From positions 186,001 to 250,000 of the forward strand of contig NZ_JASZYG010000008.1 of assembly GCF_030317105.1 (NCBI RefSeq): DNA of 64,000 nucleotides, in the 5' to 3' direction. Under the pieces are notes generated by a model. That model had not been told where the DNA came from. It was given only the letters and a program-made list of their open reading frames with translations, and did no database searches. The first letter of the stretch is position 1. Each line of letters starts with the position of its first letter. A program made the position numbers and the translations under genes. Of the stretch, positions 9,068 through 16,424 are shown in pieces. Source of the DNA: Variovorax brevis. GTDB taxonomy: Bacteria > Pseudomonadota > Gammaproteobacteria > Burkholderiales > Burkholderiaceae_C.

Positions 9068-10416
9068 CGACGACCCGGCCGCCCATCATCGAGCCGCAGC
9101 GCACGCTGCCCGTCTTCGGCGAGTTCGACGTCGTCGTCATCGGCGGCGGGCCCGCGGGCATCGCCGCCAGCGTGAGCGCGGCGCGCCACGGTGCGCGCAC
9201 CCTGCTGGTCGAGCGCTACGGTTTCCTGGGCGGCATGGGCACGGCTGGCGGCGTGACCAACTTCGCCGGACTCTACGGCCGCAGGAACGGCGAGATGACC
9301 CAGCTGGTGCACGGCGTGGCCGACGACCTGCTGGCGCGCATCGACGCCCTTGGCGGCCTGAACAAGCCGCAGGACGGCATGGGCGGGCGCATTCGCGTGC
9401 GCTCCTACGACGTGTCGGCGTACAAGTGCGCGGCCGACCAACTGTTGCTCGCTTCGGGCGTGCAACTGCTCTTTCATGCGTGGGCCGCGGCGGTCGTCAA
9501 GGACGGTGCGCGCATCGAGGCACTGGTGGTCGAGACCAAGTCAGGGCGGCAAGCCATCCGTGCCACCGCTTTCATCGACTGCTCGGGCGACGCCGATGTC
9601 GCAGCCTTTGCCGGCGTGCCTTTTGAAGTCGGCGATGGCCACGGCAGCAGCCTGTTTCCGACCACGATGTTTCGCGTGGGCCATGTGGACGCCGGGCGCG
9701 CACTCGCGGCGGTGGGCGAGTTCAAGGCCATCAACGACTTCATGGACAGGGCGCGGGCACGCGACCCCGAGGCCTACGACTTTCCGCGCGAAGGCGCCAT
9801 CCTGCGGCCACAGATCGATCCGCGCGAGTGGCGCGCCAACGTGACGCAGATCCGCAATGCGCAAGGGCAGGCGATGAACGGCGTCGATGCGCGCGAACTG
9901 AGTGACGGCGAAGTGGAAGGGCGCCGCCAGATTGCCGAGTACTTCCGCTTCCTCAAGGCCGAGGTGCCAGGCTTCGAGAAGTCCGCCATCGTCGACATCG
10001 CGCCGCAAGTGGGCATCCGCGAGACGCGGCGCATTCAGGGCGTGTATGCGTTGAGCGGCGAGGACATCCTGTCATCAGCGCGCTTTGACGATGCCATCGG
10101 CGTGAACGCATGGCCCATGGAACTGCACGCCGACGGGCGCATCGAATGGCGCTTTCCGCGCGATGAAGCCAACAGCTTCAACCAGCTGCCGTGGCGCATG
10201 CTGGTACCCCATGGCATCGACAACCTGCTGGTGGCCGGGCGCTGCGCTTCGATGACGCACGAGGGGCAGTCGGCTGCACGTGCGAGCGGTGGCTGTTTTG
10301 TGATGGGGCAGGCGGCGGGGACGGCCGCTGGTTCGCTGGGGAGTGCGACTTTCGCTGGTGCGGATGTTGGGGCACTTCAGGCCAAGCTGGCGGCTGATGG
10401 GGTTTGGGTGGGTTGA
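9064..10416 (+). CDS. FAD-dependent oxidoreductase, substrate unknown
   Basis: The 450-residue protein has a classic FAD Rossmann fold: GGGPAG at residues 27-32 and the ribose-binding E50 at the end of the second strand, then GFLGGMGTAGGVTNF, which is typical of the FAD_oxidored (PF12831) family. A C-terminal dinucleotide-binding segment reads NLLVAGRCASMTHEGQSA. The true start at 9064 overlaps the upstream TctC gene; the longer open frame is inside that gene. It is the last gene of the gentisate operon, but its reaction is not obvious; an uncharacterised step on a substituted substrate is possible. Confidence 0.85.
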   Translation: MTTTRPPIIEPQRTLPVFGEFDVVVIGGGPAGIAASVSAARHGARTLLVERYGFLGGMGTAGGVTNFAGLYGRRNGEMTQLVHGVADDLLARIDALGGLNKPQDGMGGRIRVRSYDVSAYKCAADQLLLASGVQLLFHAWAAAVVKDGARIEALVVETKSGRQAIRATAFIDCSGDADVAAFAGVPFEVGDGHGSSLFPTTMFRVGHVDAGRALAAVGEFKAINDFMDRARARDPEAYDFPREGAILRPQIDPREWRANVTQIRNAQGQAMNGVDARELSDGEVEGRRQIAEYFRFLKAEVPGFEKSAIVDIAPQVGIRETRRIQGVYALSGEDILSSARFDDAIGVNAWPMELHADGRIEWRFPRDEANSFNQLPWRMLVPHGIDNLLVAGRCASMTHEGQSAARASGGCFVMGQAAGTAAGSLGSATFAGADVGALQAKLAADGVWVG

Positions 10417-10448
10417 GCTTTTCTGCCGGGCTGCGTGGGTGCGTACGC

Positions 10449-11009
10449 TCAGCGCAGTCGCCCTTGTGCTTTCAGCTGATGCACGTACCAGATCACCACG
10501 GCCCAGTACGCGACGTTCACCAGGAACGGCATCCACCATCCGAGCATGGCCCACGTCGAGGCCGTTTTTTCCATGAACATCAACTGCAGGATCGACGCAA
10601 ACAAGCTCGTGCCTGCATGGACCCAGAGCACGTTGACGGTCCACACGCTCAGGTTGAAAAGCAGCCAGGCCAGCGTGATGCTGCATCCGACGCCGAACAG
10701 CCTGACGGCGAGGTCGAAAGTCGTCGGATGGCGAAGGAGGTCCTGAACCACCGCCGGTGCATTGGCCGGCGCCGACATGCCAGCGGCCAGGTGCCACATG
10801 CCTTGAAGCGCGCCTGCCACGAACAGGCCGACGAGCACCCACGTGCCCATGCTGTGCCGCTTCGCAAGCGAAGACGCGGGCTGCAGCGCTTGACGCCGTG
10901 GTTGGCGAACGATGGCCACAGCGGCGTCCGGCGCGACGGAAGGGTAATCGCACGCCGAACACACGTCGATGCTGGCGGAGCTTGAGGCGCTGCATGTAAG
11001 GCAGGACAT
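10449..11009 (-). CDS. Zinc-ribbon-like membrane protein, unknown function
   Basis: I do not recognise this 186-residue protein. Its first 20 residues carry two CxxC pairs (C3-C6 and C17-C20) that would form a small zinc ribbon in the cytoplasm. From about residue 54 onward it is hydrophobic with about four predicted membrane segments (for example WVLVGLFVAGALQGMWHLAAG and a final segment near 155-175). It is a single gene convergent with the gentisate operon and divergent from the tesB-type gene. Zinc-ribbon plus four-helix proteins are common orphan membrane proteins in this group. Confidence 0.7.
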   Translation of the reverse strand: MSCLTCSASSSASIDVCSACDYPSVAPDAAVAIVRQPRRQALQPASSLAKRHSMGTWVLVGLFVAGALQGMWHLAAGMSAPANAPAVVQDLLRHPTTFDLAVRLFGVGCSITLAWLLFNLSVWTVNVLWVHAGTSLFASILQLMFMEKTASTWAMLGWWMPFLVNVAYWAVVIWYVHQLKAQGRLR

Positions 11010-11074
11010 ATCGGATTCTTGGTTCGTTGAAAGGGTGGCAGTCCGTGTGTGAACTGACGAATCTCAATTGGAAT

Positions 11075-11091
11075 CGTTTGTCAACCAAACG
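11075..11091. promoter_or_regulatory. Inverted repeat, possible operator
   Basis: CGTTTG and CAAACG form a perfect 6-bp inverted repeat around a 5-base spacer in the gap between the zinc-ribbon membrane gene and the thioesterase gene. It lies about 66 bases upstream of the first and 190 bases upstream of the second. It may be an operator for an unknown regulator. Confidence 0.3.
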
Positions 11092-11161
11092 TATGCGAGG
11101 CGCGACCGATGCGTGCCGGGAACGTTTCGAAGCCATGCGCAGGAATTTTCTGCCCCTGCGA

Positions 11162-11189
11162 GCCCGCCGCCCGCCGCCCGCCGCCCGCC
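11162..11189. repeat. Four tandem GCCCGCC heptamers
   Basis: Four perfect copies of GCCCGCC in tandem occupy the intergenic region upstream of the tesB-type gene. A heptamer array of this kind could vary in length by slippage. It is not within any gene I can support. Confidence 0.75.
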
Positions 11190-11278
11190 GCGCCACCGGG
11201 CATCGCCGCTGACCACCAAGCGACAACATTCAGAGCAGATCTTTGCTAAGGTGCATCCTCCAAGAAATCAGCGCCACG

Positions 11279-12175
11279 ATGACCGATTCCGCCGCCCCCG
11301 TCCTTGATTCCGCCTCTGCGGCCCGCCTTGTCGCCGAGCTCGTGTCGCTCATGCACCTCGAATCCACTGGCGAAGACCGCTTCCGCGCCCAAAGCGAAGA
11401 CCTCGGCTCGCCGGCCGTGTTCGGAGGGCAGGTGCTGGGCCAGGCGCTTGTCGCCGCCAGCCGCACCGTCGAAGCCGACCGCGCCGTGCACTCCATGCAC
11501 GCCTACTTCCTGTTGCCCGGCGAGCACGCGCCCATCGACTACGAAGTGCATCGCGCGCGCGACGGGCGCAGTTTCACCACTCGTCACGTCGTCGCCCGCC
11601 AGGAAGGCCGCGAAATCTTCGAGATGACCGCGTCCTTCCAGACGAAGGATGACGGCGTCGAGCACCAGATCGCGATGCCCGACGCGCCGCCGCCCGAATC
11701 GCAGCCCACCGACCTCGAACGCCGCTTTGCGCTGGGCGACAAGCTGCCCGAACGCTGGCGTGCCAAGGGCCTGCTGCCGCACGCGCTCGAAATGCGAACG
11801 GTGAACCCGCCCGACCTGCTCGCACCCAAGCCGCGTCCGGCCCACTCGCTCATGTGGATGCGCTGCATTGCGCCGCTGCCCGACGACCCCGTCGTGCACC
11901 GTGCGATCCTCGCCTACGCGTCCGACCACAGCCTGCTGCGCGCCGCGATGAACCCGCACGGCCTGACTTTCATGAGCGGCAAGGTGCGGCCCGCGAGCCT
12001 GGACCACGCCATGTGGTTCCACCGCGACTTCCGCATGGACGACTGGCTGCTCTACGCCGTCGATTCGCCCAGCGCCGGCGGCGCGCGCGGACTGTGCCGC
12101 GGCAGCATCTTCACGCGCGACGGCCGGCTCGTCGCATCCACCGCCCAGGAGGGCATGATCCGCGTCAGGCGCTGA
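11279..12175 (+). CDS. tesB: Acyl-CoA thioesterase II
   Basis: The 298-residue protein is a double-hotdog TesB-type thioesterase of normal length (E. coli about 286). N-terminal hotdog: FGGQVLGQALVAASRTV and HSMHAYFLLPG; C-terminal hotdog: LAYASDHSLL, carrying the Asp that is catalytic in E. coli TesB, followed by SLDHAMWFHRDFRMDDWLLY. The start MTDSAAP at 11279 is preferred over an upstream non-ATG extension. It is followed after 52 bases by the old yellow enzyme gene on the same strand. The enzyme releases fatty acids from acyl-CoA in the cytoplasm. Confidence 0.94.
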   Translation: MTDSAAPVLDSASAARLVAELVSLMHLESTGEDRFRAQSEDLGSPAVFGGQVLGQALVAASRTVEADRAVHSMHAYFLLPGEHAPIDYEVHRARDGRSFTTRHVVARQEGREIFEMTASFQTKDDGVEHQIAMPDAPPPESQPTDLERRFALGDKLPERWRAKGLLPHALEMRTVNPPDLLAPKPRPAHSLMWMRCIAPLPDDPVVHRAILAYASDHSLLRAAMNPHGLTFMSGKVRPASLDHAMWFHRDFRMDDWLLYAVDSPSAGGARGLCRGSIFTRDGRLVASTAQEGMIRVRR

Positions 12176-12227
12176 TGCTTTTGCAGCGCTCGCCGGGTCG
12201 CCAGTGCTTTTTCAGAGGAACTGACTT

Positions 12228-13343
12228 GTGAGCGCCCTTTTCTCCCCCTTCGCCCTCGGCCCGCTCGCGCTGCCCAACCGCATCGTGATCGCGCCGATGT
12301 GCCAGTACACCGCCGACGACGGCAACGCGGTCGACTGGCACATGATCCACCTCGGCCAACTGGCGCTGTCCGGCGCCGGTTTGCTGATCATCGAGGCGAC
12401 GGCGGTGGAGAAGCCGGGGCGCATCACGCCTGGCTGCCTGGGCTTGTACTCCGACGACAACGAAGCTGCGCTGGCCCGCGTGATCGCCGCCATCCGCCGC
12501 CATTCGGGCATCAAGGTGGCCGTTCAACTGGCGCACGCGGGGCGCAAGGCGTCGAGCCACGTGCCGTGGGACGGCGGGCAAAGCCTGCGCCCTGAGGAAG
12601 GCGCGTGGGAAACTGTTGCCCCTTCCGCGCTGCCCCACGCACCGGGCGAGCCGCCGCCGGTGGCGCTCGATGCCGACGGCCTGGCGCGCGTGAAGGCCGC
12701 CTTCGTCCGTGCCGCGCAACGCGCCGACGCACTCGGACTCGACGGCATCGAGCTGCACGGCGCGCATGGCTACCTGCTGCACCAGTTCCTGTCGCCCATC
12801 AGCAACCGCCGTGACGACGCCTACGGGGGATCGCTCGACAAGCGCATGCGCTTTCCGCTCGAAGTCTTCGACGCGGTGCGCGCCGCCGTGCCGGCGCAAC
12901 GCATGCCGGTCGGCCTGCGCCTGTCGGCCACGGACTGGGTCGATGGCGGCTGGGACATCGAGCAGGCCATCGTGTTTGCCAAGGCGCTGCAAGAGCGCGG
13001 TTGCAGCTTCATCCATGCGTCCTCCGGCGGCGTCTCGCCGCAGCAGAAGATTCCGCTCGGCCCGGGCTACCAGGTGCCGCTGGCCGAACGCCTGAAAGCT
13101 GAGCTCGACATCCCCGTGGTCGCAGTCGGCCTGATCACGGAGCCGTCGCAGGCCGAGGAAGTCATCGCCAAGGGCCAGGCCGATCTGGTGGCACTGGCGC
13201 GTGCGATGCTGTTCGAGCCGCACTGGCCGTGGCGCGCCGCCGCCGAACTGGGCGCGCAGGTCGAGGCGCCGCCGCAGTACTGGCGCTCGCAGCCGCGCGA
13301 CCAGAAGTCGTTGTTCGGCGACGTGCAGATCGGCATGCGCTGA
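12228..13343 (+). CDS. NADH:flavin oxidoreductase, old yellow enzyme (XenA/YqjM type)
   Basis: The 371-residue protein is an FMN-binding TIM-barrel ene-reductase. C25 and Y27 in the CQYT segment match the redox-tuning Cys and active-site Tyr of the XenA/YqjM subclass, and the ELHGAHGYLLHQF motif supplies the substrate-binding His pair. It should reduce activated C=C bonds of enones or nitro compounds with NAD(P)H. The start is GTG, preceded by AGAGGAA. The gene ends 15 bases before the convergent subunit-c gene. XenA-like is a strong family call; the natural substrate is unknown. Confidence 0.92.
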   Translation: MSALFSPFALGPLALPNRIVIAPMCQYTADDGNAVDWHMIHLGQLALSGAGLLIIEATAVEKPGRITPGCLGLYSDDNEAALARVIAAIRRHSGIKVAVQLAHAGRKASSHVPWDGGQSLRPEEGAWETVAPSALPHAPGEPPPVALDADGLARVKAAFVRAAQRADALGLDGIELHGAHGYLLHQFLSPISNRRDDAYGGSLDKRMRFPLEVFDAVRAAVPAQRMPVGLRLSATDWVDGGWDIEQAIVFAKALQERGCSFIHASSGGVSPQQKIPLGPGYQVPLAERLKAELDIPVVAVGLITEPSQAEEVIAKGQADLVALARAMLFEPHWPWRAAAELGAQVEAPPQYWRSQPRDQKSLFGDVQIGMR

Positions 13344-13358
13344 GCCGCGGCGAGCACA

Positions 13359-13598
13359 TCAGGCAAAAGGGTTCGCCGTCGCGAACCACAGCGCGATGCC
13401 GGTCGCGATGATGAAGGCGCCGTCCGTCACACCCGCCGCCAGGAAGAAGGTGGTCTGCAACTGGTCCTTCAGCTCGGGCTGGCGGGCCGTGCCTTCCAGC
13501 AGCTTGCCGCCCAGGTTGCCGATGCCCAGGCAGGAACCGAGGGCGGCGATGCCGATGAGCAGTGCCACTGCGAGGGGGAGGATGTTGATGCCGTTCAT
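13359..13598 (-). CDS. Orphan F0 ATP synthase subunit c-like proteolipid
   Basis: The 79-residue protein is a two-helix proteolipid with all hallmarks of F-type subunit c: a glycine-rich first helix (LGIGNLGGKLLEG), the polar loop ARQPEL at residues 38-43 and a second helix with the ion-binding acid D59 in VTDGAFIIA. No other atp gene is in the window, so this is not the usual atp operon copy. The start at 13598 is the only Met before the first helix. The Asp, rather than Glu with a full polar set, argues for protons, not sodium. Possible roles are an alternative ring subunit or an unrelated membrane pore. Confidence 0.82.
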   Translation of the reverse strand: MNGINILPLAVALLIGIAALGSCLGIGNLGGKLLEGTARQPELKDQLQTTFFLAAGVTDGAFIIATGIALWFATANPFA

Positions 13599-13749
13599 GG
13601 TGCAAGTCCTTGGCCTTTGTATGTCGGCCCGGTGGTTGCGGACACCGCCCGGTGCCCGCTTGCATCCAATGTCGTGCACGCGCTGGACGGCGTCGATGAC
13701 CTCGCAGGTCATGCCCTGACGCCACGGAGCAAAGCCATCGCGCGCGCCA

Positions 13750-14820
13750 TCACGCGGACCTGTTCAGCGCTGTCCCCGGTTCCGCCAGCACCGCCCGCAA
13801 TCCACTGAATCGCCGCCGGTATTGCGCCGGCGACAGGTTCACGCTGCGCCGGAACAGGCGGCTGAAGAAGGCCGCGTCGTCATAGCCCACTTCCCCGGCC
13901 ACCGCCTCGACCGGATCGGCCGTGGTCTCCAGCAGGTGCTTGGCTTCCTCGATGCGCAAGGTCTGGATGTATTCCATCGGCGTCATGCCGGTCGCGAGCT
14001 TGAAGCGGCGCTGGAAAGAACGCTCGGCCAGGCCGCTGTGCTCCGTCATCGCCGCGACGGGCGCGGGGTGCGTGTAGTGGTCGGCAATCCACGCCTGGCA
14101 GCGGCCGATCACCGCGTCGTCGACCTGGCGCGCGCAGGCCACGCGCGCAAAGGGTTGCTGGCCCACGTGGTGCCAGTCGATCAGGTTGAGCTTGGCGACC
14201 TGCATCGCCGCCTCGATGCCGGCAAGGCGCGCGATGAGGTACAGCGCCAGGTCCATCCACGAACTGCCGCCGCCCGCCATCACCAGTCGCTGCCCGTCGC
14301 CGGCCGCGACCAGCGCGCGCTGCGGGCGCACGCGCGCGAGCGGGTAGCGGCGCTGCATCGCGTCGCAAAAGGCCCAGTGCGTGGTGGCGTCCTCGCCATC
14401 CAGAAGGCCGGCTTCGCCCAGCAGCATCGCGCCCGAGCAGGCGGTGGCGAGCAGCGCGCCCGTGGCGTGGCTCTGACGCACCCAGGCGGCTTCCGCGTCG
14501 AACAGGCCGTCGAGCGACCCGTTTGGCGAGATCAGGAGTTCGGGCACGCAGACCACCGTCGGCGCCGGCATCTCGTGCAGGCTGCGGTGCGCCTCGATCG
14601 GCACGCCGTTGGCCGCGCGCACGATGCCTGCCGCGCGGCTCACAATCACCGGATCGAGCAGCGGCGCGCCGGGTGGGCCGCCGGCCACCATCGGCCAGTC
14701 GCGCCCCGCGCACTTGAACAGGTCGTACATGCCGTACACCACCGAGGCGGCGCTTTCCGGGGTGACGAGGATGGCGACGACGGGAATCGCGACGCCGGGG
14801 ATAGCGGTTTCGCTGGACAT
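13750..14820 (-). CDS. GlxA-family AraC-type regulator (DJ-1/PfpI + HTH)
   Basis: The 356-residue protein has an N-terminal DJ-1/PfpI-like domain (about residues 12-200), with the elbow Cys in LATACSGAMLLGEAG, and a C-terminal pair of AraC helix-turn-helices (HSGLAERSFQRRFK and GYDDAAFFSRLFRR). GlxA-type proteins often respond to amines or small metabolites, and the DJ-1 domain usually has no catalytic role. The start at 14820 leaves a 103-base divergent promoter with the TPR gene, so that gene is the likely target. The start choice leaves out an open but low-similarity extension. Confidence 0.9.
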   Translation of the reverse strand: MSSETAIPGVAIPVVAILVTPESAASVVYGMYDLFKCAGRDWPMVAGGPPGAPLLDPVIVSRAAGIVRAANGVPIEAHRSLHEMPAPTVVCVPELLISPNGSLDGLFDAEAAWVRQSHATGALLATACSGAMLLGEAGLLDGEDATTHWAFCDAMQRRYPLARVRPQRALVAAGDGQRLVMAGGGSSWMDLALYLIARLAGIEAAMQVAKLNLIDWHHVGQQPFARVACARQVDDAVIGRCQAWIADHYTHPAPVAAMTEHSGLAERSFQRRFKLATGMTPMEYIQTLRIEEAKHLLETTADPVEAVAGEVGYDDAAFFSRLFRRSVNLSPAQYRRRFSGLRAVLAEPGTALNRSA

Positions 14821-14923
14821 GGTGCCCTCGCTGGCGGAAACGTCAGGTTGCTTGCGGGAATGGCTGCGGTGCAAAACGCCGCCCGAACTTACGCTGGCGC
14901 TGCCTTTCATTCAAGGAGTGACC

Positions 14924-16252
14924 ATGACACTGCATGACGCGCGCGGTGAGGCGCTTTCCACCGACAGCCCGGCCGCCGTGGCCGCTTGTGAACACGCGCT
15001 GGACCTCTTCAACAGCCTGCGCACCGAGCCGGTTGCCGTGCTGCAACCGGCGCTGGACGAAGACCCCGACTTCATCGCCGGGCACCTGATGATGGCCGGC
15101 TTCATGCTGAGCGCCATCGACGGCCAGGTGCTGCCGCTGGCGCGCCAGAGCCTGGCTGCCGCGACGGCGGCGTGCGAAAGACGCCGACCGACTGCGCGCG
15201 AAGCCTCGTTGCTGCGCGCGCTCGCGCCCTGGACCGGGGGCGACATGGGTGGCGCCAATCGGCTGCTCGACCGCCACCTGATCGACCATCCACGCGACCT
15301 CTTCGCGCTGCAACTCACCCACATGGCCGACCTGGTGCTGGGCCAGCCCACCCTGTTGCGCGACCGCATCGGCCGCGCGCTGGGCCAGTGGGGCGAGGGT
15401 GACGCGGGCTACAGCTACGTGCTGGGCATGCACGCCTTTGGCCTGGAGGAGTGCAACGAATACGCCCGCGCCGAAGCCCTTGGCCTGGAAGCGCTGGACC
15501 GCAACCCGCACGACACCTGGGCGGTGCATGCCGTGGCGCATGTCTACGAGATGCAAGGCCGCGTCGAGGAGGGCATCCGCTGGCTCACCCACGGCAACAC
15601 GCTCTGGCAGTGCGACAACGCGCTGGCCGTGCACAACTTCTGGCACCTCGCCTTGCAGCACCTGAACAACGACGACGAGCCCTCCGCACTCGCGCTGTAC
15701 GACCGCGCCATCGCACCCGGCCCGGCGTCGATGGCGCTGGACCTGGTCGATGCCAGTGCGCTGCTGTGGCGGCTGGGCTTGCGCGGCGTCGATGTCGAGG
15801 GACGCTGGCACGCACTCGCCGCCCGCTGGCGCGACCAGGCGACGTGGGGTTGGTCGGTGTTCAACGACACGCATGCGCTGCTGGCCCAGGTCGGCTCGGG
15901 CGACCGCGCGCACATGCAGGCCGCCAGCGATGCCATCCACGCCGCGCCGGCCGCGTCGCCCGCGCCGTGGTGGCTGCATGCGCCGACGCTGTGCGACGCG
16001 GTGATGGCCTTTGGCGACGGCCGCTACAGCGATTGCGCACGCCGCTTGCTGCCTTTGCTGCACGCCAATCTCGGCTACGGCGGCAGCCAGGCGCAGCGCA
16101 GCCTGATCCAGCTCACTGCCATGGAAGCGGCGCGGCGCGCGGGCGATTCGGCGCTGTACGAGGCCTTGCGCAGCGAAGGCGCAATGCGCAAGGCCGGTGG
16201 CGCGGCGCTGCGGCGCACCACCGGCAGGCCACCCGAACTGCGCGCCGCCTGA
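14924..16252 (+). CDS. TTC38-like tetratricopeptide repeat protein
   Basis: The 442-residue protein resembles the TTC38 (tetratricopeptide repeat protein 38) family, a TPR solenoid found in many proteobacteria and in animals. Repeated helical pairs are visible, e.g. YARAEALGLEALDRNPHDTW followed by AVAHVYEMQGRVEEG, and HNFWHLALQHLN. There is no signal peptide or membrane segment, so it should be cytoplasmic. The start at 14924 follows AAGGAGTG; the open frame further upstream crosses the divergent regulator. It is alone, and presumably controlled by the GlxA-type regulator. Its function is unknown. Confidence 0.85.
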   Translation: MTLHDARGEALSTDSPAAVAACEHALDLFNSLRTEPVAVLQPALDEDPDFIAGHLMMAGFMLSAIDGQVLPLARQSLAAATAACERRRPTAREASLLRALAPWTGGDMGGANRLLDRHLIDHPRDLFALQLTHMADLVLGQPTLLRDRIGRALGQWGEGDAGYSYVLGMHAFGLEECNEYARAEALGLEALDRNPHDTWAVHAVAHVYEMQGRVEEGIRWLTHGNTLWQCDNALAVHNFWHLALQHLNNDDEPSALALYDRAIAPGPASMALDLVDASALLWRLGLRGVDVEGRWHALAARWRDQATWGWSVFNDTHALLAQVGSGDRAHMQAASDAIHAAPAASPAPWWLHAPTLCDAVMAFGDGRYSDCARRLLPLLHANLGYGGSQAQRSLIQLTAMEAARRAGDSALYEALRSEGAMRKAGGAALRRTTGRPPELRAA

Positions 16253-16424
16253 GCCAGCAAAGAACGCCGTCGCAGCGCACGCCGTGGTGACACCGCGGCG
16301 TTGGCGCGAAAGGTCTCATGGGGCAAGCACGGAGCGGAAGAGTGCCCTGCACTTGATACATTGCTTCGACGCGGCACGACGATGGCCGCAAATCAAGGCC
16401 ATAAAAAAGGGGAGGCCTCGCTCC

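Noticed and set aside
13359..13598. Sodium-type N-ATPase c subunit
   Set aside because: The ion site is an Asp without the full sodium ligand set, and no N-ATPase genes are present.
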